Assembly: GCA_037384885.1 (NCBI GenBank)
Contig: JARRNO010000141.1
Span: 1 to 5,617 of the forward strand
Source of the DNA: JARRNO01 sp037384885
Lineage (GTDB): Bacteria; Acidobacteriota; UBA4820; DSQY01
Length of the DNA: 5,617 nt
Reading direction: 5' to 3'
The position numbers and the translations under genes were made by a program. The notes under the pieces are model-generated. The model saw only the letters and a list, made by a program, of their open reading frames with translations. It was not told the origin of the DNA and did no database searches. Positions 1 through 5,173 of the stretch are shown one piece after another (the first letter of the stretch is position 1; every line of letters begins with the position of its first letter).

Positions 1-76
1 GCACGGACTGGCAACGCTTGCTTTAAAAGGGGGTGGGGGATGGCTGATTCGCCCAGAATTGCTTGGCGTAAGGCAA

Positions 77-193
77 GACGGGGCCGCACCGCACGCCAGT
101 GCGGCGCGACGGCATGAAGGGGCTGGAGGCAAGCTTGCTTGTCGACTGGCGCTTCAGCCGAAGCGGTGGGGCGTGAGCGCCCGTGGCCCCGTC
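77..193. other. Multi-hairpin element enclosed by a 9-bp helix
   Basis: GACGGGGCC at 77-85 pairs perfectly with GGCCCCGTC at 185-193. Inside lie several further helices: CCGCAC/GTGCGG (89-94 with 99-104), the 10-bp palindrome GCAAGCTTGC (129-138), CGCTTC/GAAGCG with loop AGCC (150-155 with 160-165), and GGGCG/CGCCC with loop TGAG (169-173 with 178-182). The result can be drawn as a multibranched fold. It lies upstream of the likely promoter of the MFS gene, so it is probably not part of that gene's leader. It could be the 3' end of an upstream transcript, a folded RNA, or a palindromic repeat. No known RNA family is recognised and there is no T-run terminator. Confidence 0.4.
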
Positions 194-232
194 CCGCTGG
201 AGATCTCCCATCCTCGCTTTCTCCCCGTGAAA

Positions 233-261
233 TTGCCGCTGCACGGCCAATGGGTCATAAT
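233..261 (+). promoter_or_regulatory. Candidate sigma70-type promoter for the MFS gene
   Basis: TTGCCG (233-238) and CATAAT (256-261) are separated by exactly 17 bp, matching the -35 and -10 consensus at 4/6 and 5/6 positions. Transcription would start near 268, giving a leader of about 16 nt that contains the GGGAGGAGG ribosome-binding site (274-282). This spacing supports 284 as the translation start. Confidence 0.5.
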
Positions 262-283
262 CGGGACTCTGGTGGGAGGAGGA

Positions 284-1483
284 ATGAATCCCTGGAAGGG
301 GCTGCGCGGACTGCGCAAGGAAGTCTGGGCGCTTTCCGCCGCCACCCTGGTCAACCGGGCCGGCACCATGGTGCTGCCCTTCATGGTGCTTTACCTTACC
401 CGATCCCTGGGCTTCTCGTCGGGACGGGCAGGGCTCGCCCTGACCGCCTACGGGCTGGGCGGCCTCTTGATCACCCCCTTCGCCGGACGGCTGAGCGACC
501 GCATCGGCCGGCTGCCCATCCTGCTCGGTTCTCTACTCGGAGCGGGACTTTTTCTCCTCGTCTTCCCCCTGGCCCATCAATACTGGGCCGTCCTGGCCAT
601 GTCCTTCGTTCTGGCCGTCATCAACGAATCCTTCCGGCCGGCCGCCATGGCGTTGGTGGCCGACGTCACGACGCCCGAGCAGCGAAGACCCGCCTTCGCG
701 CTGTACCGCTTCGCCGTCAACCTGGGCATGGCCGTGGGACCGGCCGCCGGGGGCTTTCTGGCGCTCGTCTCCTTCCGCTTTCTCTTTTACGCAGACGCCG
801 CCACGACGCTGCTTGCATTCGGCCTGCTGGCCTTCCTGTCCCGGAAACTCGGCATCACCCGGGCCGCCGGAAGGGCGGAACCGTCCGCGTTCCCTCCCGG
901 AAAGGGGGTCAAGATCCGGCCGCTGAGGGACGGCCGCTTCGTCTATTTCCTCCTGGCCCTCGCACCCGCCGTGCTCGTCTATTTCCAGCTCGAATCGGCC
1001 TTCCCGCTCTTCCTGGTCCGGCACGCCCATTTGCCCGAATCGGCCTACGGCCTCTTTTTGACCCTCAATACGGTGATTATCATCCTCCTGGAGATTCCGC
1101 TCAACACGTGGATGGCCCGGTGGCCGCATCGCAGAACGCTCGTGCTCGGCGCCTTCCTCTGCGGGCTCGGTTTCGGCGCAACGGGCTTGACGTGGGGGTT
1201 CTGGAGCGTGGCGGCCACGGTGGTGATCTGGACCTTCGGCGAGATGATCGCCTTCCCCTCCGCCTCGGCGGCCGTGGCGGACCTGGCGCCAGAAGGCAGC
1301 CGCGGCGCCTACATGGGCGTCTACACCATGTCGTGGGGTGTCTGTTTCAGCATCGGGCCTTGGCTGGGGGCGCAGACCCTGGAGAGTTTCGGCCCAAGCG
1401 CGGTTTGGAGCGGCGTCTTCGTCCTCGGCTGCCTCTCCGCCTTCATGCTCATGTTCCTCAAGATCCCGCAGGCTTCAAACTGA
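284..1483 (+). CDS. MFS transporter, drug-efflux (DHA1/MdtH-like) type
   Basis: A 399-residue inner-membrane protein of the major facilitator superfamily, close to the family's usual 400 residues. Hydrophobic segments fit 12 transmembrane helices in two bundles joined by a charged loop (about residues 200-235). The loop after TM2 carries motif A, GRLSDRIGR at residues 68-76. TM5 carries a motif-C-like GPAAGG at 152-157, typical of proton-driven antiporters. A second charged turn, ARWPHRRT, marks the equivalent loop of the C-terminal half. The ATG at 284 is chosen because a strong GGAGG lies just upstream and a cytosolic N-terminus (MNPWKGLRGLRKE) leads straight into TM1. The frame is open back to the window edge, but that stretch is hydrophilic and unlike any MFS. 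Substrate is unknown; drug or small-molecule export is inferred from motif C. No partner gene is adjacent, so it looks monocistronic. Confidence 0.93.
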   Translation: MNPWKGLRGLRKEVWALSAATLVNRAGTMVLPFMVLYLTRSLGFSSGRAGLALTAYGLGGLLITPFAGRLSDRIGRLPILLGSLLGAGLFLLVFPLAHQYWAVLAMSFVLAVINESFRPAAMALVADVTTPEQRRPAFALYRFAVNLGMAVGPAAGGFLALVSFRFLFYADAATTLLAFGLLAFLSRKLGITRAAGRAEPSAFPPGKGVKIRPLRDGRFVYFLLALAPAVLVYFQLESAFPLFLVRHAHLPESAYGLFLTLNTVIIILLEIPLNTWMARWPHRRTLVLGAFLCGLGFGATGLTWGFWSVAATVVIWTFGEMIAFPSASAAVADLAPEGSRGAYMGVYTMSWGVCFSIGPWLGAQTLESFGPSAVWSGVFVLGCLSAFMLMFLKIPQASN

Positions 1484-1577
1484 AGAGGTTAAGAGCGAGG
1501 AAGTCATGCGCGCATGGCGCGCAGTGAGCGCTGCGCAGCCAGCGAGGAAGTAAAGAGCTAGGAGGTTAGGAAGTGTT
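1484..1577 (+). repeat. Purine-rich degenerate 8-bp-period repeats around a GC hairpin
   Basis: Directly after the MFS stop, runs such as AAGAGGTT, AGGAAGTA, AAGAGCTA and GGAGGTTA recur with a period near 8 bp. The 11-mer AGCGAGGAAGT occurs twice (1494-1504 and 1541-1551). Between the two copies sit a 7-bp stem with an ATG triloop (1507-1513 with 1517-1523) and the 10-bp palindrome GCTGCGCAGC (1530-1539). There is no T-run, so it is not a classical terminator, although the hairpin could still protect the MFS mRNA 3' end. Confidence 0.5.
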
Positions 1578-1628
1578 GGCGGGCAATACGTTGCTAGCAA
1601 GGATTTGAATCGCAGGCCGCTGCGGGGC

Positions 1629-1700
1629 ATCGCGGCTGGAAGCCGCTCTCACAGGGCGGCAACCGAATTCTAGCTGTGGGAGCACCATCCTGGTGCGACC
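1629..1700. repeat. BIME-like pair of REP hairpins, copy 1
   Basis: Two REP-like units lie head to head. The minus-strand unit (1629-1653) begins TGTGAGAGC and has the stem GCGGCT/AGCCGC around loop GGA as read on plus (TCC on minus). The plus-strand unit (1675-1699) begins TGTGGGAGC and has stem GCACCA/TGGTGC around TCC. A 21-bp spacer separates the two heads. The whole 72-bp unit recurs at 1762-1833 with only three mismatches. The GTGG/GTAG head followed by a short GC-rich hairpin is the format of RAYT-associated REPs described in proteobacteria. Confidence 0.8.
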
Positions 1701-1713
1701 ATGCCCCCAACTC

Positions 1714-1738
1714 TGTAGGAGCACCTTCCAGGTGCGAC
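1714..1738 (+). repeat. Single REP hairpin (TGTAG head)
   Basis: The unit begins TGTAGGAGC, forms stem GCACCT/AGGTGC (1721-1726 with 1730-1735) around TCC, and ends in GCGAC. Compared with the flanking plus-strand units the last stem pair changes A-T to T-A on both arms. This compensatory change argues that the hairpin itself is maintained. Confidence 0.75.
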
Positions 1739-1761
1739 TTTGGCTCAATGCTGCCGAAAGG

Positions 1762-1833
1762 ATCGCGGCTGGAAGCCGCTGTCACAGGGCGGCAACTAAA
1801 TTCTAGCTGTGGGAGCACCATCCTGGTGCGACC
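1762..1833. repeat. BIME-like pair of REP hairpins, copy 2
   Basis: A direct repeat of 1629-1700 at 69 of 72 identical positions, starting 133 bp downstream of copy 1. It contains a minus-strand REP (1762-1786, head TGTGACAGC) and a plus-strand REP (1808-1832, head TGTGGGAGC), again with a 21-bp spacer between heads. Two of the three differences lie in the spacer and one in the head of the minus unit; neither stem is altered. Confidence 0.8.
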
Positions 1834-1850
1834 TTTGGGCTTCATGTTGC

Positions 1851-1880
1851 GGGACCGGCCGGTGGGAACCGGCCGCTACA
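1851..1880 (-). repeat. REP-like hairpin with long stem, 3' of pilZ gene
   Basis: On the minus strand the unit starts TGTAG and forms an 8-bp perfect stem (1856-1863 with 1868-1875) around a four-base loop that again contains TCC (TCCC on minus). It shares head and loop format with the other REPs, but its stem sequence differs. It lies 13 bp beyond the stop of the PilZ gene on that gene's own strand, so it may stabilise or end that transcript. No T-run follows. Confidence 0.6.
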
Positions 1881-1893
1881 CGGCGCGCCCCGG

Positions 1894-2235
1894 CTATTTC
1901 TTCTTTTCAGGCGCCTGGAGCAGGTCGTCCAGGATGACCGAATCTTCCTCGCTGATCCCGAGGAACTCCACGCCGATCTCGTATCCCTCTTCGTCGTCCG
2001 GATTGGCGTAAACCACCGTGCCTTCGGCCTGGATCACCCTGTCCTTCAGCTTGATGTAAAGACGGAGTTGAACGTTTTTCTTCAACTCCTGGTGGTAGGA
2101 AAAGCTGCACCCTCCCAGGCCCATCTCGTTCGTCCGGGTGAACCCGCCCTCCTCCTTGCCTGCGTTTTCGAGCATGACCGGGTAGGCGGACGGGATTCTG
2201 GGGAACCGGCGTTTGTCACGAAACCGAAGTCTCAT
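1894..2235 (-). CDS. Single-domain PilZ protein, putative c-di-GMP receptor
   Basis: A 113-residue cytosolic protein that is essentially one PilZ domain. The first c-di-GMP motif RxxxR is present in RRFPR (residues 9-13). The second motif, normally (D/N)xSxxG, appears as NEMGLGG (36-42), with Met38 in place of Ser. The closing beta strands carry GTVVYAN (72-78) and YEIGVEFL (85-92), as is usual for the family. PilZ proteins bind cyclic di-GMP and regulate motility, surface attachment or secretion through partner contacts; the target here is unknown. The start is the ATG at 2235, because AAGGAG (2242-2247) sits 6 bases upstream. The in-frame GTG at 2274 and ATG at 2250 lack a good ribosome-binding site. 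Ligand binding is inferred, and is less certain because of the Met substitution. Confidence 0.88.
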   Translation of the reverse strand: MRLRFRDKRRFPRIPSAYPVMLENAGKEEGGFTRTNEMGLGGCSFSYHQELKKNVQLRLYIKLKDRVIQAEGTVVYANPDDEEGYEIGVEFLGISEEDSVILDDLLQAPEKKK

Positions 2236-2261
2236 GGACCGCTCCTTCATGTGCGCCCCAC

Positions 2262-2301
2262 GCCGGATCTTCACGAAGACGCCGGTCGAACGCGATCCGG
2301 C
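2262..2301. promoter_or_regulatory. Inverted repeat in the pilZ-rhodanese divergent region
   Basis: GCCGGATC (2262-2269) and GATCCGGC (2294-2301) form a perfect 8-bp inverted repeat with a 24-bp gap, 27 bp upstream of the chosen PilZ start. It could be an operator or a hairpin in the PilZ mRNA leader. The rest of the 216-bp divergent region shows no convincing promoter for either gene. Confidence 0.3.
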
Positions 2302-2451
2302 CCGGGCAGGGACCCCCTCCTTGCAGTAGACTGACTTGATGATACCATTGTGTTGGGGTGTGCGCCACGTCCGGCGCGTCCTTCTGCAAAGACCCGGCTC
2401 TCCGGATCCGCGTCAAGCACGAAGCAACGGTTCATTCAGCGAGGAATTCAT

Positions 2452-2847
2452 ATGCCGGCATCCAATAACGGGCACGTGTCTCTCTTTTCAAAACTGTTCT
2501 GGTGGCTTCCCTTCGGCGCCGTTCCCGAGGTCACGGCCCGGGCGCTTTCCACGTCCTTGAAGGCCAATGCGGGCCGCCCGCAGATCCTCGACGTGCGCAC
2601 CCGCGATGAATGGAAAGGCGGCCACATCAAGGGAAGCGTCAACATCCCCATCACCGAGCTTCGCGCGCGCTTGGAAGAACTGGACTTCGACCCCGAAAAG
2701 CCCGTGGTGGCCATCTGTCTCAGCGGCCACCGGAGCCGGCCGGCGGTCCGCCTCCTGCAGATCTCGGGCTACCAAGACATTCGCCAGCTTTCCGGCGGCA
2801 TGATCGCGTGGCGGGGATTGAGGCTTCCCGAAAAGAACGGCGGCTGA
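2452..2847 (+). CDS. Single-domain rhodanese-like sulfurtransferase
   Basis: A 131-residue protein with one rhodanese domain at about residues 24-124. Family landmarks are all present: ILDVRTRDEW (45-54), GHIKGSVNIP (57-66), the active-site strand and loop AICLSGHRS (87-95) with catalytic Cys89, and the closing SGGMIAWRG (114-122). The loop is of the six-residue type found in sulfur-handling rhodaneses, so an active persulfide-forming enzyme is likely; donor and acceptor are unknown. The N-terminus has a short hydrophobic, aromatic stretch (residues 11-22, containing FWWLPFG). It is too short for a usual membrane helix but could lie on a membrane. The ATG at 2452 is chosen because GAGG (2441-2444) lies upstream and the domain begins about 20 residues later. 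The gene is divergent from pilZ and convergent with the phosphatase gene, so it is probably transcribed alone. Confidence 0.9.
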   Translation: MPASNNGHVSLFSKLFWWLPFGAVPEVTARALSTSLKANAGRPQILDVRTRDEWKGGHIKGSVNIPITELRARLEELDFDPEKPVVAICLSGHRSRPAVRLLQISGYQDIRQLSGGMIAWRGLRLPEKNGG

Positions 2848-2967
2848 TCTCCGGGCTGCCCCGCGGTAACCTTCAACGCGCGTTGCTCAACGGGTATCGG
2901 AGCACCCCGCAGGAAAGGCCGGGCGGCTTGGCGCGGCCGACGCGGGTTGATCCCCCGTTGCAGCCGG
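2848..2967. other. Convergent intergenic region with a 12-bp palindrome
   Basis: The region separates the converging rhodanese and phosphatase genes. The perfect palindrome CAACGCGCGTTG lies at 2874-2885. No GC stem followed by a T-run is seen on either strand, and no REP unit. How the two transcripts end is not evident. Confidence 0.4.
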
Positions 2968-3960
2968 TTACTGTTGGGGAATGCGGGTCAACACCATCAT
3001 GCTGAGGTCGTCGGTTCTCGCGGCGCCGTTGCGGAAACCCTCCACATCTCTTGAACACGCCGCCAGGAAGTCCCTGGGCGCCAACCCGGAATGGCGGCCG
3101 AGGAAGGCCTTCAGCCGCTCTTCCCCGTAATGCTCCCCGGCTGGATTTTCGGTGTCTGTCAGGCCATCGGAAAAAAGCACCAGGCTTTCACCCACCTTCA
3201 ATTCCCTGCGAATCGAAGGGTAGTCCATGGTGCAGAAAAAGCCCACGGGCATGCCCGCGTCCTTCAACGCTTCTACCCTACCGTCCGAAACGATCAGCGG
3301 CCTGCAGTGGCCGGCGTTGCTCAGCTCAATCGTTCCCTCGGGACCGGCCAGGCCGCAGACGAGGGTGGCGTAGTGCGAATCCATGGTGCTTTCGCAGAAG
3401 AGCCGGTTGACCTGGGCGACCAACCGCGACGGCGGCATGTCTTCGGCCGCCAGGCTGCGCACCGTGGCGTTCAGATGGGCCATCAGCATGGAGGCGGCGA
3501 TCCCCTTGCCCGAGACATCGCCGAGCAGGAAGAGAAAATCGCCGTCCGGCGTCCTCGGCGGCAGGAGGTCACAGTAGTCTCCGCTCACCGAGCCCAGGGG
3601 CTCGTAGGCGAAGGCCGCTTCCCAGCCCCCCCAGCGGATATCCCGTTTGGGCAGCAGGTGGTTTTGGATGGCCGAAGCGAGATCCAGATCGCGCTCCAGC
3701 GCCTGCCGCCTTTCGGGCGTGAGATGGTCCAGGCACGCCCTGACCAGCGGATCGGCCGTCAGGAGGTCTTCTTCGATGGGTTCGTTGCAGACCCTGCAAA
3801 TGCCGAACGACCCTTCGTCCATCCGTTCGAGCGCCGCATCCACCTCTTCGATCAGGTGGAGGAGGTGCGTGCTCCGGTTCCCCGATGGTCTGAGCGACTC
3901 CAGACGTCTGCGCCGCTCCATGAGCTGATGATAGAGCGCGCCTTCCAGGTCGGCGGCCAT
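2968..3960 (-). CDS. PPM/SpoIIE-family phosphatase with N-terminal DksA-like zinc finger
   Basis: A 330-residue cytosolic protein with two parts. Residues 1-90 hold a charged helical stretch and a DksA/TraR-type zinc finger: FGICRVCNEPI with Cys55 and Cys58, then after 17 residues Cys76-Leu-Asp-His79. The fourth ligand is therefore His rather than the usual Cys. Residues 91-328 are an RsbU/SpoIIE-type PP2C domain. It opens with LASAIQNHLLP (94-104), the usual entry to RsbU catalytic domains. The metal-binding motifs SGDYCD (126-131), GDVSGKGIAAS (147-157), SNAGHCRPL (214-222), LFSDGLTD (262-269) and RTDDLSMMVL (315-324) are all present, so catalysis is expected. Known relatives dephosphorylate anti-anti-sigma proteins in partner-switching pathways; that role is inferred here, since no kinase or antagonist gene is adjacent. 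GGGAGG (3968-3973) lies 7 bases before the ATG. The RAYT gene lies 112 bp upstream on the same strand. Confidence 0.92.
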   Translation of the reverse strand: MAADLEGALYHQLMERRRRLESLRPSGNRSTHLLHLIEEVDAALERMDEGSFGICRVCNEPIEEDLLTADPLVRACLDHLTPERRQALERDLDLASAIQNHLLPKRDIRWGGWEAAFAYEPLGSVSGDYCDLLPPRTPDGDFLFLLGDVSGKGIAASMLMAHLNATVRSLAAEDMPPSRLVAQVNRLFCESTMDSHYATLVCGLAGPEGTIELSNAGHCRPLIVSDGRVEALKDAGMPVGFFCTMDYPSIRRELKVGESLVLFSDGLTDTENPAGEHYGEERLKAFLGRHSGLAPRDFLAACSRDVEGFRNGAARTDDLSMMVLTRIPQQ

Positions 3961-4027
3961 GGGCAGTTCCTCCCGTTCAGATCCGGCGCGGAAGGTTCGG
4001 GGTCTTTGCTGGCTTGTCCGGCCGAAG

Positions 4028-4037
4028 CTGACGTCAG
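4028..4037. promoter_or_regulatory. Palindrome CTGACGTCAG upstream of the phosphatase gene
   Basis: A perfect 10-bp palindrome lies in the 112-bp gap between the RAYT stop and the phosphatase start, 67 bp from the latter. On the minus strand TGTAAT sits just upstream of it and resembles a -10 box, but no good -35 is found at the right distance. It is a possible operator and nothing more can be said. Confidence 0.25.
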
Positions 4038-4072
4038 ATTACAGCACTTTTACGAGGAAATAAAGCGAGGGC

Positions 4073-4924
4073 TTAGTTCTCGTGAACCTCGCCGGCGCGA
4101 ACGATGCGGCTGATGGTCATGATATGAAGCCCCAGGAAGCTGCCGATTTCCTGAAGCGTGTAGCGTCCCTTTGAATAGGCGTCGTAAATTCGCAGGTTCC
4201 GCTTGTTCCGGTTCGCAAGGATATGGGGCGGAAAAAACGAATCGAGGGGCGGCCTGTCTTCTTCGTAAACCGCCGGGGCTTTTCCGCCGCTCCGGCGCAG
4301 CGCCATCACTCCGGCGCCGAAGCGTTCCGAGCCGATCCAGAGCCCGGAATGAACCTTCGGGAGCGGCGCGCCGTTTTCTTCGCCTTCCCGGATGTAATCC
4401 GCGAATGCCTGCCGCGCTTGTTCCGTGTTTCGATGAAAGCGCCGGAGAACATCCCGCGTGGTGAGGAAGGGCGGCGGATCGCACAGGCCGGCCGTGGCCC
4501 TGAGGCTGCTCCAGGCCCAGAGCGCGGCCGTGGGACTCAGGGATTCGCGGACCGGCGCCAGCAGCATATAGCGGCAGACTTCCGCCAGGCTCGTCTTCTT
4601 TTCCACGAGGATGCTTTTGAAACGCCGGGCCACGACAGCGCCCGAGTTCGACCGGCGGCGGTTGATCCCCTGCGTGTATTCTCCGTTGAGCTGGCGCATG
4701 CCGCGCGAGAGGATTCCCTCCGGCGTTTCCACCAACAGCTGGTAACGGTCCTGGAGCAGGCAGTAGCCGTGGACGATCCATCGCCACCGGTCCACCGTTT
4801 CCAGAAGCGTCATGAAAAACCGGATACGATCGCGGTCGTCCGAAAAGAAGGCCCGCCCCTCGCCGGCCGCAGAGGTCACGAGGTAGAGGGCGCCTGGAAA
4901 TTCGATACGGGGCGGTCGAGCCAT
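4073..4924 (-). CDS. RAYT-family (Y1 transposase-like) protein lacking the HUH histidines
   Basis: A full-length 283-residue member of the REP-associated tyrosine transposase group (IS200-like Y1 fold). Recognisable family segments run in order: MARPPRIEFPGALY (1-14), VHGYC (51-55), LLVETPEGILSRGMRQLNG (63-81), RRFKSILVEK (100-109), CRYMLLAPVR (117-126), WSSLRATAGL (138-147), IGSERF (197-202), and a C-terminal helix-turn-helix at about 244-278. RAYTs nick and join single-stranded REP DNA using two His of an HxH motif and one Tyr. Here Tyr119 is kept, but the normal NHYHLL or NHFHLL reads DRYQLL (59-64), so Arg60 and Gln62 replace both His. The N-terminal YHV is YLV (14-16), and Asn of NPVR is Ala123. 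The frame is intact, which suggests a retained DNA-binding role rather than simple decay. The start has AGGAGG (4934-4939) 9 bases upstream. Family assignment is firm; loss of activity is inferred. Confidence 0.85.
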   Translation of the reverse strand: MARPPRIEFPGALYLVTSAAGEGRAFFSDDRDRIRFFMTLLETVDRWRWIVHGYCLLQDRYQLLVETPEGILSRGMRQLNGEYTQGINRRRSNSGAVVARRFKSILVEKKTSLAEVCRYMLLAPVRESLSPTAALWAWSSLRATAGLCDPPPFLTTRDVLRRFHRNTEQARQAFADYIREGEENGAPLPKVHSGLWIGSERFGAGVMALRRSGGKAPAVYEEDRPPLDSFFPPHILANRNKRNLRIYDAYSKGRYTLQEIGSFLGLHIMTISRIVRAGEVHEN

Positions 4925-5035
4925 GGGCGGTCTCCTCCTGTCGTTTCACTTCGAGCGGACAGTATGACAGAAGCCGCGAAAAATTGTTAGATCTGGCACC
5001 CCATGGGCCTTCGGCTGGCCGCGCTTCGCGCCGTG
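4925..5035. other. RAYT upstream region with small hairpins
   Basis: The region holds the RAYT ribosome-binding site. It also has a short stretch TGACAG-A-AGCCGCGA (4965-4979) that matches both ends of the REP at 1762-1786 with the left stem arm deleted, and a small hairpin GCGC-TTC-GCGC (5021-5031). No convincing promoter is found for the RAYT gene. Confidence 0.3.
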
Positions 5036-5078
5036 CTGCTTCCTCACCCCCTCGCTTCCTCACTTCTTTACCTCCAAC
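5036..5078 (-). repeat. Purine-rich 8-bp-period repeats, inverted relative to 1484-1577
   Basis: Read on the minus strand the units are AAGAAGTG, AGGAAGCG, AGGGGGTG and AGGAAGC, a clear 8-bp period. They resemble the purine-rich units at 1484-1577 but lie on the opposite strand. As there, a GCGC hairpin (5021-5031) lies next to the array. Confidence 0.45.
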
Positions 5079-5085
5079 CGGGGCG

Positions 5086-5132
5086 GCGGACGAAGTCCGC
5101 GAGAGGCGAAGCCTCGCAGTGCCGGAGGCACT
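5086..5132. repeat. Three tandem triloop hairpins
   Basis: GCGGAC-GAA-GTCCGC (5086-5100), GAGGC-GAA-GCCTC (5103-5115) and AGTGCC-GGA-GGCACT (5118-5132) follow each other with 2-bp gaps. Each has a perfect stem and a three-base GRA loop, the same loop class as the REP hairpins at 1629-1833, but without the GTAG/GTGG head. Confidence 0.6.
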
Positions 5133-5140
5133 AAGCCCCC

Positions 5141-5170
5141 AGTGGATTCCCGCGAAGGCAGTCCCGCTTG
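5141..5170. repeat. Degenerate copy of a TCCCGCGAAGGCGGGA-type repeat
   Basis: The stretch AGTGGATTCCCGCGAAGGCA followed by GTCCCGC resembles the widespread proteobacterial intergenic repeat in which ATTCCCGC and GCGGGAAT flank a short centre. Here the second arm is not complementary, so it appears to be a decayed copy. This rests on recall of the repeat type. Confidence 0.3.
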
Positions 5171-5173
5171 ATA

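Noticed and set aside
77..193. tRNA-like cloverleaf or retron RNA
   Set aside because: There is no tRNA D/T-loop consensus or CCA context, and no reverse transcriptase gene is present in the window.
2..283. N-terminal extension of the MFS protein
   Set aside because: The frame is open to the window start, but the translation is hydrophilic and unlike any MFS N-terminus, and the ATG at 284 has a promoter and a strong ribosome-binding site.
1629..1833. CRISPR array
   Set aside because: There are only two copies of a 72-bp unit with internal inverted symmetry, no regular repeat-spacer pattern and no cas genes.
2236..2274. Longer PilZ protein from the GTG at 2274 or the ATG at 2250
   Set aside because: Neither has a suitable ribosome-binding site, whereas AAGGAG is ideally spaced for the ATG at 2235.
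3091..4113. 340-codon plus-strand open frame
   Set aside because: It is antisense to the phosphatase gene, whose domain motifs are unmistakable. The translation is rich in Arg, Gln and His and matches no family.
4073..4924. Recently degraded transposase pseudogene
   Set aside because: No stop or frameshift is found, family landmarks run to the C-terminal helix-turn-helix and the ribosome-binding site is intact; the changes are substitutions concentrated at catalytic residues.
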